64,000 nucleotides of DNA from Solen grandis (Eukaryota > Mollusca > Bivalvia > Adapedonta > Solenidae), in the NCBI GenBank assembly GCA_021229015.1, contig CM037782.1:44421224-44485223 (forward strand), given 5' to 3'. This document shows positions 1 through 13,110 of the stretch, piece after piece (within the stretch, counting starts at the first letter, position 1; the number at the start of each line of letters is the position of its first letter). Under the pieces are notes generated by a model. It saw nothing but the letters and a program-made list of their open reading frames with translations, made no database searches and was not told where the DNA came from. Made by a program: the position numbers and the translations under genes.

Positions 1-444
1 AGACGCCATACGAAAGTGGTAAACAACATTCTGGCTAGCTTTATCGATTAAGTATGTGCGATGTTTAAACAGTCAAAAACCACGATGATCATCTACAGCA
101 TGAGGTACACGTGAAGAGCATGGTATATGGTCCTAAGACAACTTCAAAACTGACTGTAAGGTACTGGTTGCATTCGGCAGATATAAGGCCCTTACTACTG
201 ATAAGCTCTGGAAGGGGAATTTTTCAGGAAGGAAATATTTCAATTAATAAAAAGGATGATCTTTGCCAATACTTCGGCAAATATTGCCTATATGACGAAC
301 AAGTGAAAATAATGCTCCAGTATATACTTTATGTTGTCTACTGTCGCATTTTTTTAAATGCATTTTCCTCTTCATAACGGCATTTTCTTGTAAGGAGTGA
401 CTTTATTTACGAGGATCTAAGTATAAGCATATATTTCGGTCCCG

Positions 445-600
445 ATTGCCGTAAGGTTAAAACACCAGCCCTAGAATCGAAAGGTCGTGGGTTCGATCCT
501 CATCCGCGACATATAAGTCGTAAAAAAAGTACTGGTAGAGATACCTTGCTTGACGCTCAGCATATAAAGGTATTTCCAGAACTGGTTTGCCCTTTTTTTG
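445..600 (+). repeat. tRNA-derived SINE fragment (family A)
   Basis: A tRNA-like head is visible with a B-box-like GGTTCGATCC near 490. It is followed by a body segment (tagataccttgcttgacgctcagcat, then an 'actggtttgcc' stretch) that recurs in the full copies at 30.4, 45.4 and 50.7 kb. The 3' tail found in full copies is missing, so this is a truncated insertion. The assignment rests only on similarity within the window. Confidence 0.6.
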
Positions 601-2104
601 ACAATATTTTGTAAAAGACCTACACCAGAGCTTTTTAAATGCAGAAACATTGTTGTCGTAGGACATCACATTAGACTTTTGAGAAAAAAAATGCTGAATA
701 AGTTATTCAATAATCAGGGTGATTCAGGGTGTTGACGTAAAAACATGTGTATCTTATTACAAACCTTGCTTTGATCCATTGTGTTCATATACACATCACC
801 TTAGGCAGGTCATGGACACTTTAGAAGACTGGTTCAACAAACTGTAATCTTTCTTATGTAAATCAGTCAATATGCCTGAATATTAAAGCTTTTTTTTCAT
901 GGTAGAAAGCCTTTTGATAATCACGCACCTAAAAAAGTAATTGCTATCAACACTAATTTAAGATGTTCCCCTTTTTGTAACCAATAGGTTTCGATACTTT
1001 GACCATTTCAGGGATCACCAAAAAAGTTGCGTGCCCACTGCTACGTATGTTACAAACGTTTATACAATCACAGAATCAAACGAACCCCCGACCCCCAACA
1101 ACAACAACAACAACAACAAACAAACGACTGGATTAATCAGATTTGTACTTGTAAAATACTAATCTGGCGGGTTTTTTTTCCATTGAATTCGAAGAAATGC
1201 TCACTATATTCTCATAGTTTGATATCAGAAGTACAACTTAGAATAATTATTATTTAAGACATTGAAAATGATGGTATACAACACGCAGCTAGAAATGATT
1301 TCTGTTTCATGATTATTTCTGAGTCTTCTCTTCCAAAAGCTTTAAAGCAGCTTGTGCACAGATGATCGGTAGAAATTTTAAAAATATTTTTCTACTCTCA
1401 TATGGCGTGTTTTACGTTGCAATAGTCGATAAACTCCATTTATGTGCACTTAATATCATTTATATTCTATTTTTGTTCACTCAAATGCTACATTTTCTAT
1501 TCGTATGGTAAAAAAAAACCCCGCTAATTCGTATGGTATCAAATGTTCATTTATATTGTATTATTGAATTCTTGAGTCAACGACCATCTGTGAAGAAACT
1601 GGTTTAACTTAATAATAATTCTATTTAAATAAATCCGAGGGATTATGTTGATAATTTGTATAGAAATATCGCCCCGTGTGTATCCTTGTTGGTTTAGTAA
1701 TTTAAGACAGAAAGGCATCATACATGTATGACCATTTTATGTTATTTCTTTTCTTTATGAAAAATTACATTTCTGTTTTATCTACATGCGTCAAGTTTTC
1801 AAATCAGAAGACATGTGACTATATTCATAATTGAATGTTCTTTATGATTAAATACAGTCCATTCGCGATGGTACGAAGTACGCGTATTTCGTTCCATCGC
1901 ATTTTTCATATTGACGATTGAGAATCCCTTTATGTATGTGCTCACTCGTTTGTTTATGTCGTGTTTTAGTATGTATTGCCGAAAACCATGTACTGTCGTA
2001 AAGATTTAGTGTCGTAATATGTTTAGTGTGATGTTGTTTCATTATTTGATTCTCTATATTTTTTATTTTTATACGATGATATTCATAAATAAAAAAGGCG
2101 TTCT
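601..2104. other. AT-rich non-coding stretch
   Basis: No supported gene is seen. A short CAA-type microsatellite lies near 1097-1122 and explains the small glutamine-rich open frame there. The rest is AT-rich sequence without recognisable domains. Confidence 0.6.
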
Positions 2105-2204
2105 NNNNNNNNNNNNNNNNNNNNNNNNNNNNNNNNNNNNNNNNNNNNNNNNNNNNNNNNNNNNNNNNNNNNNNNNNNNNNNNNNNNNNNNNNNNNNNNN
2201 NNNN
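2105..2204. other. Assembly gap (100 N)
   Basis: Exactly 100 N bases, the conventional placeholder for a gap of unknown size. Open frames spanning it are artefacts. Confidence 0.99.
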
Positions 2205-5200
2205 TTGCATGATACATGTACATATATGTACATGACTGATGTACCATAGAACTGACTTACGACTGGACGCCAAGCCTGTCCCGAGTTATAAATTCATTGG
2301 GCAAACCAGTTACTAGAATTTTCAACAAAGCGACTTCATGGTAATTCTCAATAGGGTTTACTACCAGCCCACCAGGTCAGAGACTACTAAATAAGTCGAG
2401 GCTTCCCATTGGTCAAGCAAAAGAATCCGTTCACATAATGAGATTTTCTTATTGGTTATTAATAAAATAAAAATGTGAGTATTGTTTAATTTTCAAAATA
2501 AGAATATTCTTAACACTTAAAAAATATAAATAATCTGCTTATCTGACATTGTGTGATTTTTGTGAGTGCAAATTGAGTATGTGTTTTTTGGTTTGTTTGT
2601 TTTTTTTAAATTTGGAGGGAAATTTAGACCCTATATGGGGTTAACATGTTTGGCAGTCTGTAGCTCAAAATATAGATATAGGGAAGTAGTTTTAAGCATA
2701 CACCTTATAATGTAGCTCTATGGAAAACAATTTAGTGGTCTCTGACCACCACGATCGCTTTACAATCTATACAAGAAAACTGTGATACTAAGTATCACAG
2801 CGGCCCTTCGAACTTAGTGTACGAGAACTTTTCTGACATGTTTTTAGCATTTGTGTTGCAATACTTAAATTTAACGTTTGAAAGAAATAGATTTATGTTT
2901 GAAGGTAAATTTAAAGATAATTTGAAATCATTGCTTTTCAAATTCATGGTATGCAATTCTAAATTGTTTTGTAAAATTTAAGATTTTTCCAATTTTATAC
3001 AAATTCACATTGTTAAGAATGTAAACTGTGGATGTATTGATCCTGTACTGAAACACATCATATGTTTCAAATATTTTAATACGTCATTTATTTCAAATAA
3101 AGAAAATAACACACATTTTGTTTCATAGTTTGTTTATTAAAAAACTGTTTTGAAAGATATATTTCTATAAAAAAGTATCAAATTGTCTTTTATATAAAAT
3201 AATACTGATTCTATGTGTAAGACATTTTAGTTCAATATTTCTATAAAAAAGTATCAAATTGTCTTTTATATAAAATAATACTGATTCTATGTGTAAGTTT
3301 ATTATGTTACCACATAAGTTTAAAGAAGGAATGTTAAAACATGAAATGTTGAAATGAAAGTGATAGAGATGCTTTTAATATTGAACAAAAATGTTTTTGG
3401 AAAAGTTTCAGTTAAGAAATGAAATGCTAAGTAATAAAAACACAAAGGAAAAAAAAATGAAGATATTTTTCTTTAAAGTATGAAAGTACATGTGAATAAT
3501 GTAATGAGGGGTGTTGTGTTTAATTGAAATAATATTAAACTGGGAAAAGAAGGAACTGAAACATATTTTGCAATTAATGCACATTTCAAAAAAGCATAGA
3601 GCAAATGATATAAAAATTTTAAAGCTAAGAAGGAACACAGTTTCAAAACAGTAAGTATCTGGTAATTTTTCTCAAATTAGAAACAGAAATATTTCCAAAG
3701 ATTGATGCAAGAACAGTTTTACAAGTAGACTTTTTATTTAGACACTTATTTTACATGTTCTACAATATTTACAGCAAAAATAATCTCAATCTATTAGGGA
3801 ATGTTCTGTTCAGTTCTATGAATTCTTGAATATAATGTTACCACAAAAATGTTCCCTGTATGAAAAATAGACTAGGAAGATGTATATATTATGTTATGAA
3901 TTGTTAGTAGAAGCAAATATATAAATGTATTAATAATCATTTTATATGGAAAATAATGTTTATTCTTTCAAACATTTAAATAAAAATATAGGATACTGCG
4001 AAAGCATTTACATGATTGTGCGTACACAGATTATTTTTTTTAAAGTAAAGCTTTTGTTTTGTTACATTTAAGAAGTTTAAGTTAAGTTTTTTTTAAATAA
4101 TATAGAATTAAGTTTTTGAGTATAATCTATATAAAGTAGATGCATTACTAAGTTCAATATGTTTCAATGGTACTGAAATACCAAAAAAAAAATGAAGAAA
4201 GAACAAATTAACAATCAATATTACACATGAAAAAAAACCCACACACACTAAAAATATAAAAGAAATGAACACATTAACAAGTAACAAGTGCATATTTCAC
4301 AACCTTTCAACATGGAGGAAGTATGTCAACATATTAACATATTTACACTGAATGATGTGTGCACATGTAACCATCATTGGATGATAAGGTAGCATATATT
4401 AAAGTATGATGAAGAATAATAGTTGTATGATGTACATTTAAAACATAAGTCTACAAGGAAAAAAAATCGTACTGAGTTATGTATTATGCATGAAGTGTGT
4501 GTTTTAAAAGAGAAGAACAGTATTTACATAGATAAAATATAATGGAAATGTAATTGAGTATTAGTCATTATGTCGAACATTATTTTGGAAATGCTCAATT
4601 GATCTTTTAGTGCAGGATAATGACTGGTGTTTGAAGAGTTTTATTACTTTGTTCAGTATGTTGCAATTGTACTGTAATGTATATTTAAGTTGAGTGTGAT
4701 GAGAAAGAAATGATACATAAATGAAATTTGTAACATATTTTACACAGAAATATATAAAAAAATTTATAAGGAATATGAACATTAAACAAAACACAACTGA
4801 GTATCTCTCCCACTTGATTAACAAAGGACTTGTGAGTAAATTAAAATATGAACATGTTTGAATGGCAAGTAAAATACTTTGCAATGATAAGCTAGTAAAT
4901 GAACATTAAATGACATATATGAGAACTGCTTTGAATGACACATGAGCATATTATAATTTTTTGATGATGAATGAGAAGTAAACACTTTGAATGACGCGTA
5001 ATATGTTAACTTCTTTAAACTATCACTATCACTGAAGGTGATTCATACCCCCACCCCCATCTTTGACACAGGATGTATTCACATGACACATAAAACGAAT
5101 GTTCACACATTGGATTTGGGCTTACCAAAATAAATATTATCACTAAAGGTGATCAATACCCACACCGGAAGTCTGTCATGTGTAGGATTACAGTTTCAAA

Positions 5201-5230
5201 AGTTTGCGTGAGTGAAAGACTACATGTATG
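2205..5230. other. AT-rich non-coding stretch with a palindrome and a 76-bp tandem duplication
   Basis: No coding region is recognised. A 21-base palindrome (two 10-base arms around one base) lies at 2780-2800. A segment starting at about 3161 is repeated almost exactly 76 bases later, at about 3237. The remaining sequence is very AT-rich with many homopolymer runs, and its small open frames have no protein-like composition. Confidence 0.55.
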
Positions 5231-6068
5231 TAACGTTTAAAGTTAGTGTGAGCAATGAAGGTCTATCTACATATGAGGTCTATCTACATATGAAGTTTGA
5301 TCAACATAAGTACAGTAGTTTTGGAGAAATGCTCCGGACAAAATCAAAAGACAAAAAATAACAAAGGGGAATAACTCCTTTAAAAAACATGTTGAGTTTT
5401 GGTTCTTATGCACTGCACTTCCTCTCTTCAAGATCAATCTACATATGAAGTTTCATCAACCTAGCTACTTTAGTATTGGAGTTATGCTCCAGACAAAATC
5501 AAAAGATTAAAAATGACAAAGGGCAATAACTCCTTTCAAAATACATGCAGAGTTATGGTATTTGTGCACTGCACTTCCTCTCATCAAGATCAATCTACAT
5601 ATGAAGTTTCATCAACCTAGCTACTTTAGTATTGGAGTTATGTCGACAAAATCAAAAGATTAAAAATGACAAAGGGCAATAACTCCTTTCAAAATACATG
5701 CAGAGTTATGGTTCTTAGGCACTGCACTTCCTCTCATCAAGATCAATCTACATATGAAGTTTCATCAACCTAGCTACTTTAGTATTGGAGTTATGGTCCG
5801 GACAAAATCAAAAGATTAAAAATGACAAAGGGCAATAACTCCTTTCAAAATACATGCAGAGTTATGGTTCTTATGCACTGCATTTCCTCTCATCAAGGTC
5901 TATCTACCTATGAAGTTTCATCAACATAGGTACAGTAGTTTTGGAGAAATGCTCCGGACAAATATTTGTAGACCAACCGCCGGACCGACCGACCGACCGA
6001 CCGCCAGACCGACCGACCAACAGGGTGACTCCTATATACCCCCCAAAATTTCATTTGTGGGGGTATAA
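5231..6068. repeat. Tandem-core element with GACC microsatellite and hairpin end (type P1)
   Basis: Four copies of a ~155-bp unit carry the landmark 'ataactcc' at about 5370, 5528, 5680 and 5837. They are followed by a (GACC)n stretch near 5970-6020 and a terminal hairpin (ccccccaaaa ... gtgggggtat) at about 6038-6067. This layout of core tandem repeats, tetranucleotide microsatellite and hairpin end resembles non-autonomous Helitron/Helentron-like elements described from bivalves. That class is an inference. Confidence 0.55.
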
Positions 6069-8456
6069 TGATAAGCACAGTTAAATGAGCAGATTATAAT
6101 GACTAAACCTTAAATGTTTATATGAAATTGTTGTTTCTATAACTGACCTAATTGAATTTTATTAAGACAAAATTAACATCACAATGAGATATAATCCTCA
6201 TAACAACTTCCCTAAAGCAGTTAGGAATAATCAAGGATGAGTGTTTCGCTCTGTTTAACATCGATGTTTTGTTTTCTTTTCTACCAACTACTGTATAGCG
6301 CTGTGAAAATTAGTATGTAAACCCCACACTCAATCATCACTCGAACAATTTGATTGGAGGAAATTTAAAGAAAAAATAATGTTTTGTTGAAGATAAGTAT
6401 TTTTTATCTTTTGAAGAATTAATCTGCAAACAATTATCAAAACATAAAAAAATAATTAAGAAATATTTAGACTGCGTCTAAAGTTTTACATATAAACAGA
6501 TACGAAACTACCGTCATAATAACAATTAAAGTAGTCTAGCAAAAAGGTAGACTGTGTCCGATTTTAATTTATTTTAGTCGTCAATTACATGACTTTTAGT
6601 ACAAAATGTGAACCAATGTAAAGCAGTCTGCCAAATTCTCCATAGCGACTTTCCAACCCCGTATTAAATAGTGCGGCCCGCTGCAGCGGGCCGCAATTAC
6701 TGAACTAATCACATATAGGCACGGTGCATAACCATACCGGCGGACTTTCTGTATGGAGGGGCATCACGGTCAAAATTATTATCACGCAACTTGTAAAATT
6801 TAAACCTGTAGTATAAATGTTCAAGACAATTCATATTCTGAAGAAACATTAATTCATATATTACTTAAGGTTTCTATGTTGAACTTGGGAATCGTGTCAA
6901 TCGTAATGTTTAAATGGTAACTGTTATATTCACTATCTATTGTAGATCAACAATTTTATTCATGTGTGAAACATGACACCTAGCATAAACTACAAAACAC
7001 ACAATTCAAATAATGCAAAGAGGCATAACTCTGGCTGTAGGTTTTTGGGGTGGAGGATTCAATCTAAAATGAAAATTGTCGTAGGGGGGGGGGGGGGGGG
7101 GGGGGGGGGGTCCAGTGGGGGTCTAACGGTTTTTTTTGTTGTTGTTTTCAAGAAAGGTTTTGAGCCTACCTTTTTTATTCTTTTCACCCTGATTTGATGT
7201 CAAAAGCACTGGAATGCTATATTTTATGCATACATGTATTTAAACATAATAGCCCAATCCCAGGGACGCTGGGCCAGCGATAATAACAGGAAAGCTGCGT
7301 AAATCATCGGACAATCTTTTTCGTTTCCCTACTCTGTACCGCCATCAAGAATTACGTGTTGTCACACTGTTCAATGTATAGTATTAAATTGTAAATTATT
7401 TATCATCACGGGGAGAAAAGCTCGATATGCTTTTCTTACAGCTTTCCATTCAACTTCTTTTCATTGTGAGTTGTGCTATTATTGAGATCGATTAATAAAT
7501 AAGTTTAGGGGGTGGGCGAGAGATGTTGCCATATCCATGTTATCTGATGTGGTTTATATGATTGTACTAGTTGCATCTCAGCATGCGATTAGAGTAAGAT
7601 AAATGTTAAAAAATATTTTTGTAAAATAAGCCTATGCATCAACTGTATAGAAGATTTGGTCGGTTTCTTTAATCTATATTACCGTTGGAATAATGGTCTC
7701 CCCCGTAGGTACAGCCGCCAGGTGTCGTCGGGGATATCGGTACGGGTGTTGTTGGAGTTGATACTACTAGGCCACTAAAGACGGTGCGCGAATTGTAAAA
7801 AAGTAGAGTTAAGCAGGCAAGTCTGTACAGCTGCATCCTGTATTTTCAAGTCTGAAATATAAAAGTTAAAAAAGGACCGGTTCTAGAAATTCAGAATTCA
7901 GGTTTTATGTGTGTGTAGGGGGCGGGGTCGCTAAAAAAAATGTAGGCAGTGACAATGGAAGCTGCTTGCAGCTTTGCTCGAGCAGTGAGAAGGGTGTAGT
8001 TCTGGGTATGTTGTTACATTTAGGTATGGTCGGGGGACGCTTTGTATCCGTCAGAGAAAGTTACAAGAAATATCTTAATATCTTTTAATAAAGACAGGTG
8101 GCTTTGATTTGGATTAAAGTAAATGAGAATGTAGAACGGTTATATGATATACAAATACTATCTGTGAATCATTTAATTTAGGAAGTCAAAATAAGTAAGA
8201 TTATTGCCAAGCAATAAATGTCGCCTTCCGGAACGGGCCTTATCACACTAAATAGAACCAAAATTCATTTAGCTGAAATCAATACTAGTAGTTTGTTGTT
8301 AATGATATCTGAAGATATGGTTTTTGCAACATATTTTCATGTGGACAGAGATCAGGTGGTGGTCGGAATAGTACACAGGCATGTTGGCTTCGCGACAATT
8401 TCCAGCCGGGTAGTTAGAGGACAGATCCAAATTCATAGGTAGGCTGATCAACCAAC
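6069..8456. other. Non-coding stretch with GC palindrome, poly-G run and dispersed repeat piece
   Basis: No gene is recognised. Visible landmarks are a perfect 22-bp GC palindrome at 6673-6694, a short piece at about 6720-6760 resembling the repeat found at 54.2 and 59.6 kb (gcataaccatacc...), and a 27-base G run at 7084-7110. The open frames over the G run are artefacts of low complexity. Confidence 0.55.
6673..6694. repeat. Perfect 22-bp GC-rich palindrome
   Basis: The sequence has GCGGCCCGCTG as its left arm, followed directly by the reverse complement, with no spacer. It stands out as pure G/C inside an AT-rich region. Confidence 0.9.
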
Positions 8457-8698
8457 TTAACCCTTTCCCTAATAGAGGACACCATGAAAAGACCTTTGCG
8501 AACAGCATAAAACCAGATCAGCCTGCGAGTAACTCGCAGGCTGATCAGGTTTTATGCTGTTCGCTGCTCCTCAGTGGTCTGGAAATGAGGATTCTGTAAT
8601 TAAATTTGGTAAGGTTTAACTGTGGTTTTCTGCAGATCAGGTTTTATGTGGTACCTACTGAGTGCGTCAAAATGAGTCTATATGAGGGAAAGGGCTAA
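8457..8698. mobile_element. piggyBac-like MITE, TTAA-flanked
   Basis: A ~240-bp non-coding element with left end TTAA-CCCTTTCCCT, right end AGGGAAAGGG and (C)TAA. The interior holds a long central palindrome (gatcagcctgcgag / ctcgcaggctgatc) flanked by AACAGCATAAAACC and its complement. The TTAA site and CCCTTT terminus match the piggyBac pattern. The right TTAA has decayed to CTAA. Other copies lie at 17.1, 22.6, 36.2 and 47.1 kb. Confidence 0.75.
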
Positions 8699-8998
8699 TG
8701 AAGCCACTGTTTGAAGCCTCCTTTAAACAATTGCGACAAAGACGAATACATTTTTCAATAAAAAAAACAATCAGACTTATTAATGCACCTTTCTTGCATT
8801 CAAGAGAATAAATATTTGCTATTGCTACACCGGTAAAATATTTCTCATATTTTATCAGTAGCTTTGTACTTAACTGTTACAATTATTTGTTTTGAATATT
8901 GATATTTTATATGATGCAATAATTAAACATTTCTTTATTCATACTTTCTTTCAACATTTCGTCTCAGCCACGTGATGAATTCTTTGACTATCTGTCAT

Positions 8999-10980
8999 AG
9001 AACAGAACAGAACAGAACATATATTTTATTGCTTTTAAACATATGGCATGTTTATCATCTATACAAACAAGTAAATACTGAATATGATCAAGGTCATTTA
9101 TACAAATACAAAGACATATATATGAATATAAAATACTATGAGAGTCGGTGCAAAAATCAAACATACTAATTAAGTAAGTTATTTCTAACTTTCATTTGAC
9201 ATATTATATAACATGCAAGATTATTCAACACATATTTATCATTGGATGAAAATAACTGACACAATTTAAACATACTTGGTCTCACATGGTAATATACATC
9301 AATATATCGTTTCCTCAACATTATAATTTATTACATTTCAAGATAAAATGAAACTCATCCTTAATCTCACCACTATGACATACATTACATAATCTCTCTC
9401 TCCTCTCCACCCTCTGTCTTTCATATCTCCCAGTCTGAATATGAAGCCTATGAGAAGATAATCGTTACTGAGTCAATGCTTTCCTATAAGTTCTATTAGT
9501 ACATAAAAACAAATATGGTTCATAACAAATTAAAACCTTGATTTCTTTGTATAATGTTAAAACATTACTCCTCTCAATTTCACCTGCCCAACCTTGCTGA
9601 AATACATCAAGCATTTTCTGTTTAAAAATAATTAAAAAATCATTAACACAAATATCATAAGGTCTCTCCCACACATACGCAAATCCATATTCACACAACA
9701 ATCTCTTGACTTTCGATGCCCAGTTTACATGTCCTTTATCTGCATTAATAACAAGACTATCATACAGCGTCTTTACAATACAATTACCACTATTAATTAC
9801 TTTAAACCAATATTTTAAGATCTTAACTTGTCTACCAATAAACAATGGATATCTCCCTAAATCTCCATGCACACCAGCATTACAAGTTGACAATTTCACA
9901 CCCAATATCCTTTTACAGAACTTCATATGCAACCTTTCAAACTCTTTCATCTTATTAAAACCACAAATTTCAGAGGCATAATTCATGATAGATGAAACAA
10001 AGGAATCAAACAATTGACACAAAGTTTTTAAAGAAAAATCAAAGTCTTTTGTATTATATAATAAAACGTTCATGACTTTTAATGCTTTACCCATGATCAA
10101 CTGCTGATAACGGTTGAAAGAACCATTATAATTAAATACTACTCCAAGGTAGTTAAAGTCATCAACCACATCGACCACTATACCGTTAAATGTCCATTGT
10201 TCATTTTGCCTCAAGCAACCTCTTTTACGGAAAACCATAATTTTAGTCTTTTCTATATTAACCTGGAGCCCCCAGTTATCACAGTAAGTCTTTAAGTTAT
10301 CTAAACTGAGTTGTAGGTCCTCCGGTGATTCGCTCAGCAATACCATGTCGTCTGCGTAAAGAAACAGTATCAGCGACAGTTCGTATAATGTCACTCCTGC
10401 ACTCCCAGCATTATTCAGATACAGTTCTAAGTCTTCCACGAAGAATGAGTACAATATCGGTGAGCATATGTCCCCTTGTTTCAAGCCAATCACAATATCT
10501 ATAAAATCTGAATAATCGTGACAATGCCTTACCTTACATCTCACCGATTCGTACATTGATCTCAGAATGCGCAGCATCCTTCCATCAACCCCCAGTTTAC
10601 ATAGCTTGTACCACAGCGCATTACGGTTCACACTGTCAAAACATTTCTTCATATCAATGAATGCACAGTATAAACGCTGACCCGAATTAATCTGATTTTC
10701 TACTACACTCTGAAGACTAAATATTGCATCTATTGTTGCATACCCCTTTTTAAACCCAAACTGTGCATCTGACATTTTATCATACTTTACACTCCAATCA
10801 CTAAGCCTTTTATTTAACACACACACACAATGCCCCTGTAGTTATTCACATCGTTTGGATCGCCCATCTTAAATAACGGTATAATGGTTCCCTCCATCCA
10901 ACTTTGAGGAAATACCCCTTTTTCGAGTATTACATTAAACAATTGCGTCAAATGCGATGCTAATATATCGCCTGCCGTAA
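8999..10980 (-). mobile_element. 5'-truncated non-LTR retrotransposon (LINE)
   Basis: The minus strand carries a reverse transcriptase (see the pseudogene entry), followed by a 3' tail that ends in short TTCTG-type repeats at about 8999-9018 (AGAAC repeats on the plus strand). The 5' boundary is near 10975, where recognisable RT sequence stops. Loss of the 5' end and a simple-repeat 3' terminus are typical of LINE insertions. No convincing target-site duplication was found by eye. The clade is not assigned. Confidence 0.8.
9465..10975 (-). pseudogene. Reverse transcriptase fragment of a LINE, frameshifted
   Basis: This is the central and C-terminal part of a non-LTR retrotransposon ORF2. The first block (about 10975-10814) holds the RT palm start, with the motif GTIIPLFKMGDPNDVNNYRG. 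The second (10826-9465, 453 codons) contains the finger/palm motifs QFGFKKG, the AFIDMKKCFDSV aspartate motif, GLKQGD and the catalytic YADD, then the usual post-RT region with LGV and LGRYPL motifs. The two blocks are in different frames. The shift falls exactly in a GT-dinucleotide tract (CA on the plus strand, 10817-10829), so slippage probably broke the frame, and about ten residues expected between the RG and LNKRL motifs also seem missing. No apurinic endonuclease domain is present. It is a dead copy. Confidence 0.85.
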
Positions 10981-11504
10981 TGAAAGAGATAATGAATAGA
11001 TAAGTGTTATAAAAACGCCAGGGTATCATGGCATGTTTAGCGTGTCTGCAATTCACACATTGCGCAATTAGTCGCTAATCTCATTAAACTGGTCCCCTCC
11101 CGGGTAGACGATTTTTTTTTTTTTTTTTTTTTTTTTGCTTTCTAAGAGGAAGGACCTCTATTTACTTATTACCTGATATTTGATATTGATTTTTTTACTG
11201 TGATTTCACGGACATTTATGTGGATAACCATCATCATTATTATTATATACTACTGTGTTTTCACGGACTATATTATTGTTGTTATTTGATTTTGTGGATT
11301 GCCACAGAAAGAAAAAAAAAGAAGAAAATAAAATCTCATTAATATACACATTAACATTTATTACATCACTGATAGGATATTTTAGCCTGTTAGCTCTATA
11401 TTTTCCAAGTAAGAAGGGGGCACACATTGTCAGTTTAAGGGAAAGAGTTATGAACGTATTGTGTAAACTAACAATAATATCAATAAAGTTTACGTTTGTA
11501 TAAA
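10981..11504. other. Non-coding stretch with poly-T run
   Basis: It contains a long T run at about 11111-11136 and AT-rich sequence. It could hold the tail of another retroposed element, but nothing identifiable flanks it. No gene was seen. Confidence 0.5.
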
Positions 11505-11745
11505 ATCCGTGGCCGAAAGGGTAAAGTCGCTGACTTTAGCACTCCCTCAGCCCCTCACCGCGTAGGTTCCATTCCCGGAGGGTCATTCGGATTTTCATTT
11601 GAGGAAGCCTTCCAGCTGGCTTGCGGTAGGTCGGTGGTTCTACCCGGGTGCCTCCGTGCATTTGGGGTCTTCCTCCACCTGTAATTAGCTGGACGTCGCC
11701 AAATGACTGAAATACTATCGAAGCGACGGTAAACTCCATTTTTTT
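11505..11745 (+). repeat. tRNA-derived SINE (family B), near full length
   Basis: The head is tRNA-like (cgtggccgaaagggtaaag ... ggttccattccc), with A- and B-box-like segments. It is followed by a conserved body (ccttccagctggcttg, tcggtggttctaccc, ggtcttcctccacctg, attagctggacgtcgc) and the 3' motif AAATGACTGAAATACT. Related copies are at 33.9 kb (+), 43.5 kb (-) and in pieces at 49.9-50.3 kb. Confidence 0.75.
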
Positions 11746-12005
11746 CGGGACATAGATCCAATATTATGCATTGATTGGATACACTAATGAAACAATGACC
11801 AAACACACAGATATCCCATATGTGGATCAACATTATTTACACACTAATCATTTACACACTAAGTGACAATTTACATCTGTACTCTTACTATTCTATGTAA
11901 TTACAGTTGTAATTGTTACACCAGGGTATGTCTTTGATGACTTTTAGGCCCATATAGGGCTGGGTGCTTATTTATAATGTCGACGTTGTATATATATTTT
12001 CAATT

Positions 12006-12051
<46 letters not shown>

Positions 12052-13004
12052 GTGTGTGTGTTTTACTACACAAGTCACAATTATAAACAATATCTTATCT
12101 TACACACTGTTTATATAATCATCAACGCTTGTCAAAAATGTACAAATTTGTAGTCGACTAGCCCTTAAAACACAAGAAGTGTAGATATATCTTATTAACA
12201 TATACACATAAACCATCAAAATAATTACACCTTACATCAATCCCAAGTACTTACACAGCGATCTATGTTCAACCAGTACATGAGCTGTTGCACAATCTCA
12301 TCTTCACTTATAGATCTACATAGTTATATATTTTAATATCTGATTTCATGTTACAATTATCGGTAAAAACAAGCCAAGCGAAGAGAAGTACAGATATATC
12401 ATAAGTAACTCTCTCATACACTTACACACTGGTACATATACAAAAGTAGATTTTGTTTTTCAACTCCTTGATGTATGTCGCAGATCAGAACATATTACTG
12501 CTTTATATAAAGGCACTTACAGACACTGGTAAAGATCGAAAAGCGTACCAAAAAAAACTGCCTCACCTTTTATTTCCAAACTCTCAGAACTTGTATACAA
12601 ATACGATCCGCACAGTCGTCAAACCAACGATGTGATAGACAAAATCTCTCGATGAAACCGACCGGAACCTGCCTTTTTCCTGTACAGCCTACCGATGAAG
12701 ATATGGTATAAGGCTTTCAAGGCTTGAGAAATGGAAATTGAGGAAAAAAGACGGATGGATCATGCATCCATGTTAATGTTTCTATAAAACCTAGCTTGAC
12801 CTGGTCCACGAAATTGACATTTTAGGCTCAATGAATTAAATGCCAACGAAATCATTGCTTTTATAGTATTCTGTGTAAAGTTAATGGCCTGCTAAATGCA
12901 TGTGTAGTGTTGCCTGAACTTCTTCTGGGACTCCATTGTATGATTATTACCAGGAATAAACACAGTCCTGTACTGATCATTTACGTACTTTTTGCCTGTT
13001 CTTT
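11746..13004. other. Non-coding stretch with TG/TA microsatellite
   Basis: A compound (TG)n(TA)n(TG)n microsatellite occupies about 12005-12062. No coding sequence with protein-like features is visible in the remainder. Confidence 0.6.
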
Positions 13005-13110
13005 ATTAATCCCCCGCCGCGAAGCGGGAGGGGGGTTATAGGAATGCCCTTCGTCCGTCCGTCCGTCCGTCAGTCCGTCCGTCAGTCCGTCAGGCCGTCA
13101 GTCCGCTCTC
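13005..13110. repeat. Terminal piece of a hairpin-ended element with GTCC microsatellite
   Basis: A GC hairpin (cccccgccgcgaagcgggaggggg) is followed by a (GTCC)n-type stretch up to about 13105. Similar hairpin-plus-tetranucleotide ends mark the tandem-core elements at 5.2, 31.5, 36.5 and 38.8 kb. No core repeats follow here. Confidence 0.45.
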
